Source: Burkholderiales bacterium (GTDB lineage Bacteria > Pseudomonadota > Gammaproteobacteria > Burkholderiales > SG8-41). From it: a stretch of 64,000 nt of DNA. Of this stretch, positions 25,056 to 32,823 are shown in pieces. The DNA is taken from positions 1 to 64,000 of the forward strand of contig JAIETP010000013.1 of assembly GCA_019744975.1 (NCBI GenBank). Direction: 5' to 3'. The stretch's first letter is position 1; every line of letters starts with the position of its first letter. The notes under the pieces were generated by a model. It saw only the letters and a program-made list of their open reading frames with translations, searched no databases and had not been told where the DNA came from. The position numbers were made by a program, and so were the translations under genes.

Positions 25056-25160
25056 TCATGCCTGAATGGGCAAATTATCGTTCATAAGGCCCCGGACTTC
25101 AACCGCGGGACGAATCTTGGTCGCGGTAACGAGGCGTGCGGCAGATTGTGGTTTCTTCAC
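25056..25160 (-). CDS. Possible 34-residue leader ORF before the Panacea gene
   Basis: A GTG-initiated ORF with GGGAG about 9 nt upstream. It reads VKKPQSAARLVTATKIRP and ends LPIQA, with its TGA overlapping the first ATG of the Panacea gene (ATGA). It lies between the LexA-like gene and the Panacea gene and is basic. It may be a leader peptide or a chance ORF. Confidence 0.3.
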   Translation of the reverse strand: MKKPQSAARLVTATKIRPAVEVRGLMNDNLPIQA

Positions 25161-25175
25161 GATGATGTTCTCCCG

Positions 25176-25754
25176 TTACCGGTACGTCCTGAACTGCCCG
25201 ACCACCACCCCGAATATTTCCAACTCACCTTTGGGCCGGATGACCGGATAGGCCCTGTTCTCCGGCTTGAGCACAATCCGACCGCGCTCCTTGTGTAGCC
25301 GTTTGAGCGTGAATTCGTTATCGACGAAGGCAACAACGATCTCGCCAATGTTGGCGGAACCGCGTTTTTCCACGACGACCAGATCGCCTTCCTGGATGCC
25401 GGCATCGATCATCGAGTCGCCCTTGACCTTGATAAGCACTGAAATCGACGGATTTGGAATCAAACGCTCGTCGATGGTGATCGTGTCTGTGGCGATGATG
25501 TCAGGCGCCAGCGTCGGCAAGCCGGCTTGCACACTCTCGGTCATTGGTCGCTCGAAGAAGCGTCGCCCCGGCTTGAGGCGCCGGTCTGGCGTACTTTCGA
25601 CGTAACCCTCGGTCTTCAGGCGCTGAACCAGGCCAGCTACCGACGCCTTCGAATTCAGTCCGACGAGGAGGCCGACCCTTGCATAGGACGGCAGAACCCG
25701 GTGCCGGGCGTAGTAGTCCTGTAGCCGCGCGAGGTATTGACGGTCATCAGCCAT
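25176..25754 (-). CDS. LexA-like SOS-type repressor (S24 peptidase)
   Basis: A 192-residue repressor-peptidase. The N-terminal 70 residues form a winged-helix region (LPSYARVGLLVGLNSKASVAG looks like the helix-turn-helix). The autoproteolysis module has the catalytic Ser114 in KGDSM and Lys151 in FTLKRL, exactly the 37-residue spacing of E. coli LexA. A possible Ala-Gly cleavage bond is at 77-78. Such proteins self-cleave on RecA filaments and release their operators. The palindrome 13 bp upstream is a likely autoregulatory site shared with the divergent tcmP gene. It is probably an island-borne LexA, distinct from the housekeeping copy; that is an inference. Confidence 0.88.
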   Translation of the reverse strand: MADDRQYLARLQDYYARHRVLPSYARVGLLVGLNSKASVAGLVQRLKTEGYVESTPDRRLKPGRRFFERPMTESVQAGLPTLAPDIIATDTITIDERLIPNPSISVLIKVKGDSMIDAGIQEGDLVVVEKRGSANIGEIVVAFVDNEFTLKRLHKERGRIVLKPENRAYPVIRPKGELEIFGVVVGQFRTYR

Positions 25755-25767
25755 TCGCCTACGATAC

Positions 25768-25781
25768 CGAACGATCGTTCG
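25768..25781. promoter_or_regulatory. LexA-type operator, perfect 14-bp palindrome
   Basis: CGAACGATCGTTCG is a perfect palindrome and matches the GAAC-N4-GTTC SOS box of Gram-positive bacteria rather than the CTGT-N8-ACAG box usual in Beta/Gammaproteobacteria. It lies 14 bp upstream of the LexA-like gene and 20 bp upstream of the TcmP gene, so it could control both. Confidence 0.7.
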
Positions 25782-25800
25782 TTAGTCAACGAGGCTTGGA

Positions 25801-26709
25801 ATGGAAAGTACCAAACCGCACATTATGGCGACACACCGCTTCGGGGGCTCATGGACAGAGCACAAGCTAAATGCGCTTCGCGACTATCTTGTGCAGTATC
25901 AAAAAATCTTCACAACGAACCCGAACGCCAGGAAACTCAAGACTATTTACGTCGATGCCTTTGCTGGGACGGGTGATCGAGACACAGGCGAAGACTTGCG
26001 ACAGACTTCGCTTTTCGGATACGACGATGACACGCGGGGTTATCAGGAAGGTAGCGTCAGGGTTGCTCTGTCGCTGGAAAACAAATTCCACCAATACATA
26101 TTTATTGACAACAAGACGAAGCACGCGAGCGCGTTGCGTGATCTAGTCAATTCAAAATTCGCCGCACTGGCTGATCGTTGTGTGATCGAAAAGACTGACG
26201 CGAACCGCTGGCTCCAGGATTGGTGCCGTACGCAGAACTGGCGTGAACAGCGCGCTGTGGTTTTTCTGGACCCATACGGAATGGACGTCGAATGGGAAAC
26301 TATCGAGGCTATTGCCAACACGAAAGCCATAGACCTTTGGGTGTTGTTTCCGCTGGGGATCGGCCCCAGCCGCGTCCTGCCAAACCAAGAGGTGCCAGAT
26401 ACCCAATGGGCAAACCGTCTCACCAAGCTGTTTGGTACCGACGAGTGGGAATCCCAGTTTTATCGTGAGGGCGGGGACGTGGATCTATTTGGTGTGAAAC
26501 GCGAATCGGTGACAAAAATTGCGGGGGTGGACGAGATACTGGCGTTTTTTTTGGATCGATTAAATTCCGTTTTCGAGAAAACTGTCGAGCACCCGCTGAT
26601 ATTGTATAACTCCAAGCATTCGCCAATGTACGCACTGTGCTTTGCTGCGGGAAACAAAAAGGGTGCTCCCATCGCTGTGAAAATCGCCACCCATCTGGTT
26701 CGCGGCTAA
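25801..26709 (+). CDS. Three-Cys-motif partner protein TcmP
   Basis: A 302-residue protein of the TcmP family, conserved next to three-Cys (Gp37/Gp68) proteins. HRFGGSWTEHKLNALRDYL is the usual start; DAFAGTG (52-58) and FLDPYGMD (about 155-162) look like motif I and motif IV of a class I methyltransferase fold. GAGG lies 6 nt before the ATG; an ATG eight codons later is an alternative. It diverges from the LexA-like gene across the palindromic operator, which suggests DNA-damage induction. Its biochemical activity is not established. Confidence 0.85.
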   Translation: MESTKPHIMATHRFGGSWTEHKLNALRDYLVQYQKIFTTNPNARKLKTIYVDAFAGTGDRDTGEDLRQTSLFGYDDDTRGYQEGSVRVALSLENKFHQYIFIDNKTKHASALRDLVNSKFAALADRCVIEKTDANRWLQDWCRTQNWREQRAVVFLDPYGMDVEWETIEAIANTKAIDLWVLFPLGIGPSRVLPNQEVPDTQWANRLTKLFGTDEWESQFYREGGDVDLFGVKRESVTKIAGVDEILAFFLDRLNSVFEKTVEHPLILYNSKHSPMYALCFAAGNKKGAPIAVKIATHLVRG

Positions 26710-26747
26710 GCCGCTCAAGCTATACTGCGAAAAAATTCGCACCCAAT

Positions 26748-27497
26748 ATGCCGACACGATCAAACATCGAATGGACCGAGCAGACCTGGAACCCGACCGT
26801 GGGCTGCACGAAGGTCTCACCTGGTTGCAAGCACTGCTATGCGGAAACCATGGCCCGGCGACTTCAGGCCATGGGGGTAAATGGTTACGAAAACGGTTTC
26901 CGTTTGACGTTGATGCCCGACCGGCTTTCAGAGCCACTGGAGCGCCGCAAGCCGACGGTCTATTTCGTGAATTCCATGTCTGACTTGTTCCATGAAAAGG
27001 TGCCTTTCGATTACATCCGCCGTATTTTCGACGTGATGGCGCGTTCGCCGCAGCACACGTTTCAGGTGCTCACCAAGCGTGCGGAACGCATGGCTGAGTT
27101 CTGTCACGGAGTTGATGTGCCCAGCAACGTCTGGCTTGGTGTATCGGTGGAAAACAAGAAGCATGGTGTTCCGCGCATCGCGGTGCTGCGGACTATTCAG
27201 GCGAAAGTCCGCTTTATGTCTGTGGAACCGCTACTCGAAGATTTGGGTGCGATCGACCTCGAAGGAATTCATTGGGTCATTGTCGGCGGCGAGTCAGGCC
27301 ACAAGGCTCGTCCTATGCGCAATGAGTGGGTGGACAGTGTCAAACGACAATGCGACCAAGCCGAGGTCGCATTCTTCTTCAAACAATGGGGTGCGTGGGG
27401 CGCGGATGGCCAGAAGCGATCCAAGAAAGCAAACGGGCGAACCTACCGCGGCAAAATTTTCAATTCCATGCCGGACATGATGCCAGCGATGGTCTAA
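26748..27497 (+). CDS. Phage Gp37/Gp68-like three-Cys protein (DUF5131)
   Basis: A 249-residue protein with the three-cysteine motif Cys20, Cys27, Cys30 in WNPTVGCTKVSPGCKHCYAE, which resembles a radical-SAM iron-sulfur site. The rest forms a radical-SAM-like barrel, with KPTVYFVNSMSDLFHE and QVLTKRAERM as the other conserved elements, ending in FKQWGAW. It follows tcmP by 38 bp and the two always-paired families probably act together. The start is the ATG that gives MPTRSNIEWTEQTWNP, the standard N-terminus; longer forms overlap tcmP. It is the last island gene. Confidence 0.88.
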   Translation: MPTRSNIEWTEQTWNPTVGCTKVSPGCKHCYAETMARRLQAMGVNGYENGFRLTLMPDRLSEPLERRKPTVYFVNSMSDLFHEKVPFDYIRRIFDVMARSPQHTFQVLTKRAERMAEFCHGVDVPSNVWLGVSVENKKHGVPRIAVLRTIQAKVRFMSVEPLLEDLGAIDLEGIHWVIVGGESGHKARPMRNEWVDSVKRQCDQAEVAFFFKQWGAWGADGQKRSKKANGRTYRGKIFNSMPDMMPAMV

Positions 27498-27555
27498 AAG
27501 GCAGCGATGGCCACATCGACCGTTTCGCCACTTTTTCCTTCACGTCCCTCGCGCT

Positions 27556-28467
27556 TCAGCCCTTCATCGCGGCCAGGGTTTTTGACTCGCGTGCGGTGAT
27601 TGCATCAAAACGTTTGAGCAGGCGTTCGGCGCGGACGATGATCGGGATGTCGATCATCTTGCCGTCCAGCGCGAAGGAGCCGCGTCCAGCGGCGGCAGCT
27701 TCTTTATCCAGCGCGATGACCTTGCGCGCGTATTCGACTTCCGCCGCGCTGGGTTTGTATTCCTCGTTGACGATGGTGACCTGGCCCGGGTGGATGCAGC
27801 CGGCGCCCATGAAACCGAAATCGCGCGAACGCCGCACCATGTTGCGGAAGTTTTCCCAGTCGCCGAAGGTGGCGACGCTGTCGACAAACCCCAGCGGCAT
27901 GATGCCGGCGGCACTGGCGGCAAAAATCATGTGCTGCTTGGGATAGAACAGCGCGTCCCCGGTCGGCTGCATGTTGCAGTTCAGTGCGAAATCCTCGCCG
28001 CCGATGTTGCAGGCGATGATGCGGCTGCAGGCGGTGGTGATCTCACGGATCTTGAAAAACGCCTCCGGCGTTTCGATCATGGTGATGAATTGGGTGTGGC
28101 CGATCGTCATGCCGCGTTTCTGTTCCAGTTCGCTGACCAGTTCGTCGAGCAACTGCAGGTGCGACACGCCGGTGGCCTTGGTCACGGCGATGCCGTTGAC
28201 GTCGGGGCAGATCGCCTGCTCGAGGTCGCGCACCGCCAGCGACAGCGGCTGGTTGATGCGTACCACCACGTCGGCGCCGCCGCGTTTGACGCGTGCCGCA
28301 TTTTTTTCGATCAGTTTGCGCGCGTTGGCTTTTTCCGCCGGCGGCACACTGTCTTCGACGTCGAGTTGGATCACGTCGGCGCCGCGGGTGTGCGCCTTGT
28401 CGACGAATTTTTCGACGTTGACCGGGACGTACATCAACGAGCGCCAGACGGGAAGTTCACGGTACAT
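27556..28467 (-). CDS. HpcH/HpaI or CitE-like CoA-ester lyase
   Basis: A 303-residue TIM-barrel lyase of the CitE / malyl-CoA (citramalyl-CoA) lyase group. SLMYVPVNVEKFVDKA at the start, VIQLDVEDSVPPAEK and FITMIETPEAFF hold the metal- and CoA-binding residues typical of the family. It should cleave a beta-hydroxy dicarboxylic acyl-CoA to acetyl-CoA plus an oxo acid. It is the last gene after Bug and CaiB genes on the same strand, so the operon probably transports an acid, activates it to a CoA ester and splits it. The exact acid is not known. Confidence 0.85.
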   Translation of the reverse strand: MYRELPVWRSLMYVPVNVEKFVDKAHTRGADVIQLDVEDSVPPAEKANARKLIEKNAARVKRGGADVVVRINQPLSLAVRDLEQAICPDVNGIAVTKATGVSHLQLLDELVSELEQKRGMTIGHTQFITMIETPEAFFKIREITTACSRIIACNIGGEDFALNCNMQPTGDALFYPKQHMIFAASAAGIMPLGFVDSVATFGDWENFRNMVRRSRDFGFMGAGCIHPGQVTIVNEEYKPSAAEVEYARKVIALDKEAAAAGRGSFALDGKMIDIPIIVRAERLLKRFDAITARESKTLAAMKG

Positions 28468-28509
28468 GACGGAATCCTTCAGCAGTGGTTGGGCGGCGTG
28501 GCCGCAGGA

Positions 28510-29760
28510 TCATTCTTCGGCGGCAGGGGCAGCGTTGCCGGCGCAGACGATGCCCGCAGCCAGCAGTTTTTGATAAGTGGCTTCGTCGATGCCGAGTTCG
28601 GCGAGCAGTGCCGCATTGTGTTCGCCGATTCTGGGTGCCGGTGTGCGGATGGATGCGGGCGTGCCCGTCAGCCGCGGCACCACGTGGTGCATCGGATAAC
28701 GGCCCATGTCGGCATCGGGATAATCGGCAATCAGTTCACGCGCCAGCACATGCGGGTCTTCGACGAGCTGTGAAATATCGTAAATCGGGCCAATGGTGAC
28801 ATCGGCTTTTTCAAAAAAAGTGACGTTTTCCGCCTGTGTGCGTTGCGCGATGAACTCGCCGATGATGGCGTCGAGTTCCGCGGCGTGTTTCACGCGATCA
28901 GCATTGGTTTTGTAACGCGGATTGCTGATCAGGTCGGCGCGGCCGATGGATTCAAATACGCGCTCGGCCATTTTCTGGATCGACGCCGACAGGCCGACAT
29001 ATTTGCCGTCCCTGCATTTATAGGCATTGCGCGGCGCGGCATTGGTCGAGCGGCTGCCGGTGCGCGGCTTGATTTTGCCGGTCAGCCGGTAATTGGCGGC
29101 CTGCGGTCCGAGCACCGCGAACAGCGGATCGAGCAGCGGCAGATCGATGACCTGGCCTTTGCCGCCGTTGTGCTCCACTTCGCGCAGCGCAATCAGCACG
29201 CCGCTGACGCCGTACAGCCCGGCAATGGTGTCGGCGAGGTACATCGGCGGCAGCACCGGTTCACGGTCGTCAAAACCGTTCAGCGCGGCAAAGCCCGACA
29301 TGCCCTCGACCAGGGTGCCGAAACCCGGACGCCGTTTGTAAGGCCCCTCCTGCCCCCAGCCCGAGATGCGCACGATGACCAGCTTCGGGTTGCGCGCCAG
29401 CAGCACGTCGGGCCCCAGCCCCATTTTTTCCAGCGTGCCGGGACGGAAACTTTCGACAAACACGGCGGCTTTGGTCACCAGCTGCAGCAGGATTTCGCGC
29501 GCCTCGGGTTTGCGCAGTTCGAGGCCCAGGCTTTTTTTGTTGCGCGCGTACAGCTTCCAGTTGGTGTCGATCTGTTCGACTTTCCACGCACGCAGCGTGT
29601 CGCCGGCGGGCGGTTCAATCTTGATGACCTCGGCGCCGAAATCGCCCAGCACCTGGGTCAGGGTGTTGCCGGCGACCAACCGCGAGAGGTCGAGCACACG
29701 CAGGCCGTCGAGCGTGCCTGGCGCGTCCGGTGCATAACTTTTACGGGGCAGTTCAGCCAT
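28510..29760 (-). CDS. CaiB/BaiF (family III) CoA-transferase
   Basis: A 416-residue family III CoA-transferase. The chosen ATG (MAELPRKSY) overlaps the stop of the Bug gene by one base; the longer upstream frame is only an extension into that gene. GLRVLDLSRLVAGN and the likely nucleophile Asp177 in PPMYLADTIAG are present. It is followed 42 bp later by the CitE-like lyase gene. It differs from the CaiB protein at 9850-11061, so the two probably act on different acids. It activates the substrate delivered by the adjacent receptor. Confidence 0.88.
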   Translation of the reverse strand: MAELPRKSYAPDAPGTLDGLRVLDLSRLVAGNTLTQVLGDFGAEVIKIEPPAGDTLRAWKVEQIDTNWKLYARNKKSLGLELRKPEAREILLQLVTKAAVFVESFRPGTLEKMGLGPDVLLARNPKLVIVRISGWGQEGPYKRRPGFGTLVEGMSGFAALNGFDDREPVLPPMYLADTIAGLYGVSGVLIALREVEHNGGKGQVIDLPLLDPLFAVLGPQAANYRLTGKIKPRTGSRSTNAAPRNAYKCRDGKYVGLSASIQKMAERVFESIGRADLISNPRYKTNADRVKHAAELDAIIGEFIAQRTQAENVTFFEKADVTIGPIYDISQLVEDPHVLARELIADYPDADMGRYPMHHVVPRLTGTPASIRTPAPRIGEHNAALLAELGIDEATYQKLLAAGIVCAGNAAPAAEE

Positions 29761-30740
29761 TACTCGGGCTTGATGCCGGTCTCCTGCGCGACCTTGCGCC
29801 AGCGGGTGATTTCGTTGGAGACAAAGCGCTGGAACGCGTCGCCGTTCATCGTTGACGGTTCCGCGCCCTCGCCGGCGAAGCGCTGCCTGAGGTCGGCGGA
29901 CTGCAGCGCCTTGGCCAGTTCGCTGCCCAGCCGCGCAGTGATCTCGGCCGGCGTCTTCACCGGCACCACCAAACCCCACCAGAATTCGGCGGTGTAGCCG
30001 GGCACACCGGCCTCGGCGATGGTCGGCACCTGCGGCATGAAACTGCTGCGTTTTTCGCTGGCCAGGCCCAGCGCCTTCATCCGTCCCGCCTGCACCTGGG
30101 TCATCGCCGAGGGCAGGCTGGTCATCACCAGCTGGATGTGACCGCCCATCAGGTCGGTCAATGCCGGTGCTGCGCCCTTGTACGGCACGTGTACGATGTT
30201 GATGCCGGCCATGCGCTTGAACAGCTCCGTGGCCATGTGGTTGTGGCTGCCGGTGCCGGTGGAGCCGTAGTTGACCTGGCCCGGCTTTGATTTCGCCAGC
30301 GCGAGAAACTCGCGCACGGTTTTCACCGGCAGCGACGGATGCACCACCATCAGCAGCGGGCCGCGCGCCATCATCCCGACATAAGCGAAGTCGGCGATCG
30401 GTTCGTACGGCAGCTTCGCGCGCAGCGCGGCGTTGGCGACGAAGGACGCCTGGATGTTGAGCATGCTGTAGCCGTCGCCCGGCGACTTGGCGACATTCTC
30501 GGCGCCGACGATGCCGCCGCCACCGGGACGGTTCTCGACGACGATCTGCTGGCCGAGCCCGGGGCTCATGTTCTGCGCGGTGATGCGCGACAGCACATCA
30601 TTGCTGGCGCCGGGCGGGAAGGGCACGACCAGGCGAATCGGTTTTGCCGGCCAGGCTTGCGCCTGCGCGGGGCCGTGGGTTATTGCAGTGAATGTTGTCG
30701 CAAAAAGCAGGGCGCCGAGCCCGAGTCGCATGCACTTCAT
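29760..30740 (-). CDS. Bug/TctC-family solute-binding protein (third copy)
   Basis: A 326-residue periplasmic receptor with a signal peptide ending AQAQ, then WPAKPIRLVVPFPPGASND, VVENRPGGGGIVG and HVPYKGAAP, all Bug-family landmarks. A GGAG site lies 8 nt before the ATG. Its stop codon overlaps the CaiB start. Unlike the other two Bug genes it has no AT-rich motif at its start. The IclR regulator upstream on the same strand is a likely controller. No TctAB genes are adjacent. Confidence 0.9.
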   Translation of the reverse strand: MKCMRLGLGALLFATTFTAITHGPAQAQAWPAKPIRLVVPFPPGASNDVLSRITAQNMSPGLGQQIVVENRPGGGGIVGAENVAKSPGDGYSMLNIQASFVANAALRAKLPYEPIADFAYVGMMARGPLLMVVHPSLPVKTVREFLALAKSKPGQVNYGSTGTGSHNHMATELFKRMAGINIVHVPYKGAAPALTDLMGGHIQLVMTSLPSAMTQVQAGRMKALGLASEKRSSFMPQVPTIAEAGVPGYTAEFWWGLVVPVKTPAEITARLGSELAKALQSADLRQRFAGEGAEPSTMNGDAFQRFVSNEITRWRKVAQETGIKPE

Positions 30741-30818
30741 CCGTAATCTCCTCGTATCGCCGGGTGCTGCCGCGGGTCGTGGCGCCCGCTGACCGGGGCT
30801 GGTTGACAGACCCCAGTT

Positions 30819-31628
30819 CTACCGGATTTCCATGCCGTTGGCGATCTGGCGTTCGATCAGCCGCGATTCGTTGCGCAGCAGGGTCGACAGTTCCTGGATG
30901 CGGCGGTCGGCCATGCGGCTGGAAATCGCTGAAATCGACAGCGCGGCAAACGGCACGCCGCTTTGATTGCGCAAAACCTGGCCCAGTGAACGCACGCCCG
31001 CCAGCGTCGGAGTTTCGCGCAGGGCATAACCGAGTTTCTGCGCCTTGCGCGCCTGCGACAGCAGCGTGGGTCCGTTCAGGCCGTGCTCCTGCAGCCGCGG
31101 TTCGTTGCTGTTGATAATGCTGCGGAATTCTTCCTCGGGCAGCGCCGCGAGGATGGCGAGGCTGCCGGTGCCCACGCCCAGCGGCCGGCGTACGCCGATT
31201 TCGAGGGTGAAGGTTTTGATCGGGAAAGTGCCTTCGTGGCGATCGATGCAGACGGCATCGAGGCCGCTGCGCTGGGTCAGGAATATGGTGTCGCCGGTGG
31301 CTTCGGCGATACGCGTCATGGCGGGGTGGCAGATTTCGCGCAGGTTGAAGCGGGGTGCGGCGGTCAGCCCGAGTTCGAAGGCCATGGGCCCGAGGAAATA
31401 ACGGTGGGTCTCGGAATCCTGCTGCACCATGCCTTCGTGTGCCAGGCATTTCAGCATGCGGTGCACGGTCGGGCGCTGCAGGCTGGTGCGCGTGGCGAGA
31501 TCGAGCAGGCGCGAGCCGGAACGGTTGTGGGCGGCGATTTCGCGCAGCAGCAGCAAGGCGCGTTCAATACTTTGGGTGCCGGTGAGACGACCTTGATTGT
31601 CGTCGTCGGAGTTTTTCGCAGGGGCCAT
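30819..31628 (-). CDS. IclR-family regulator
   Basis: A 269-residue regulator with an N-terminal winged helix (about 15-80; SIERALLLLREIAAHNRSGSRLLDLATRTSLQRPTVHR) and a C-terminal ligand-binding domain that begins near FLGPMAFELG. It is in a position to control both the Bug-CaiB-lyase genes downstream and prpB and the dehydrogenase divergently. IclR-type proteins usually respond to aromatic or carboxylic acid metabolites. Whether it represses or activates cannot be told from sequence. Confidence 0.88.
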   Translation of the reverse strand: MAPAKNSDDDNQGRLTGTQSIERALLLLREIAAHNRSGSRLLDLATRTSLQRPTVHRMLKCLAHEGMVQQDSETHRYFLGPMAFELGLTAAPRFNLREICHPAMTRIAEATGDTIFLTQRSGLDAVCIDRHEGTFPIKTFTLEIGVRRPLGVGTGSLAILAALPEEEFRSIINSNEPRLQEHGLNGPTLLSQARKAQKLGYALRETPTLAGVRSLGQVLRNQSGVPFAALSISAISSRMADRRIQELSTLLRNESRLIERQIANGMEIR

Positions 31629-31756
31629 GGTATTTATCCGAATGAGTCCGAATCGTGAGACTTGGGAGGAGGGATTATGCCACCGTGTCCGTCCTAGCGG
31701 AATAGCCTGTCCTGTGCTATCTTTTCAGGGACTATTTTTCGCGTGTAAATCCGTTT

Positions 31757-31773
31757 TGTCCAGATACCGGACA
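31757..31773. promoter_or_regulatory. Inverted repeat between the IclR gene and prpB
   Basis: TGTCC and GGACA flank a 7-bp spacer (TGTCC-N7-GGACA) in the 246-bp divergent intergenic region. This is a weak but plausible operator for the adjacent IclR regulator. No other clear signal was found there. Confidence 0.35.
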
Positions 31774-31874
31774 GACCCCCTGGGCTGCCCGCCCTCAACC
31801 GCCCCCAAATTTTGTCCGCGTCCACATTCCGGCAGCCCTGAGGCTGCCGTTGTTACATACAGGAGCCCAGACCC

Positions 31875-32780
31875 ATGACCGCCTCATTGCCCCCAGCCAC
31901 CGTCCTCCCGTCGCCCGGCGCCCGGTTCCGTGCCGCGGTCGCCGCTGAAAAACCGCTGCAAATCGTTGGCGCCATCAATGCCTACCATGCCCGGCTGGCC
32001 GAACGCAGCGGCTTCAAGGCCATTTACCTGTCGGGCGGCGGTGTCGCCGCCGGTTCGCTGGGTGTGCCCGACCTCGCGATCACCACGCTGGACGATGTGC
32101 TGACCGATATCCGCCGCATCACCGACACCTGCAACCTGCCGCTGCTGGTCGATGTCGATACCGGTTTTGGCGGCGCCTTCAACATCGCGCGCACCGTGAA
32201 GTCGCTGATCAAGTTCGGCGCGTCGGCGATGCACATCGAAGACCAAGTCATGCAAAAGCGCTGCGGCCACCGGCCGAACAAGGAAATTGTCAGCAAGGAC
32301 GAGATGGTTGACCGCATCAAGGCCTCGGCCGACGCCAAGACCGACAGCAATTTTGTCATCATCGCGCGTACCGATTCACTGGCGATCGAAGGCCTGGAGG
32401 CCTCGATCGAACGCGCGGTGGCCTGCGTCGACGCCGGCGCCGACATGATTTTCCCGGAAGCGATCACCGAGCTGTCGATGTACAAAAAATTCGCCGATGC
32501 GGTGAAAGTGCCGATCCTTGCCAACATCACCGAGTTCGGCAAAACCCCGCTGTTCACCACCGAGGAACTCGCCGGCGCCAACGTCGCGATGGCGCTGTAC
32601 CCGCTGTCGGCCTGGCGCGCGGCCAATGCCGCTGCCCTGCAGGTGTACCAGAGCATCCGCAAGGAAGGCCATCAGAAAAACGTGGTCGGCCTGATGCAGT
32701 CGCGCGACGACCTCTACGACTATCTGGATTACCACGACTACGAGCAGAAACTCGACGCGCTGTTCAAGCGCGACAAATAA
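31875..32780 (+). CDS. prpB: 2-methylisocitrate lyase
   Basis: A 301-residue lyase of the isocitrate lyase/PEP mutase superfamily. The active-site loop [14 protein letters not shown] (128-141), the VDVDTGFGG metal-binding region (92-100) and PEAITEL are essentially as in E. coli PrpB. It splits 2-methylisocitrate into pyruvate and succinate in the methylcitrate cycle. No prpC or prpD-type gene is adjacent; the only PrpD-family gene is far away at the window's start. An AGGAG lies upstream of the ATG. Divergent to an IclR regulator. Confidence 0.9.
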   Translation: MTASLPPATVLPSPGARFRAAVAAEKPLQIVGAINAYHARLAERSGFKAIYLSGGGVAAGSLGVPDLAITTLDDVLTDIRRITDTCNLPLLVDVDTGFGGAFNIARTVKSLIKFGASAMHIEDQVMQKRCGHRPNKEIVSKDEMVDRIKASADAKTDSNFVIIARTDSLAIEGLEASIERAVACVDAGADMIFPEAITELSMYKKFADAVKVPILANITEFGKTPLFTTEELAGANVAMALYPLSAWRAANAAALQVYQSIRKEGHQKNVVGLMQSRDDLYDYLDYHDYEQKLDALFKRDK

Positions 32781-32823
32781 TCCAGCGCATCCATTTTAAT
32801 TTTCAGCGGGAAAGCACACAGCG

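Noticed and set aside
14059-27497. Complete integrative element or prophage
   Set aside because: No integrase, transposase, phage structural or conjugation gene was found, and no direct repeats flank the island.
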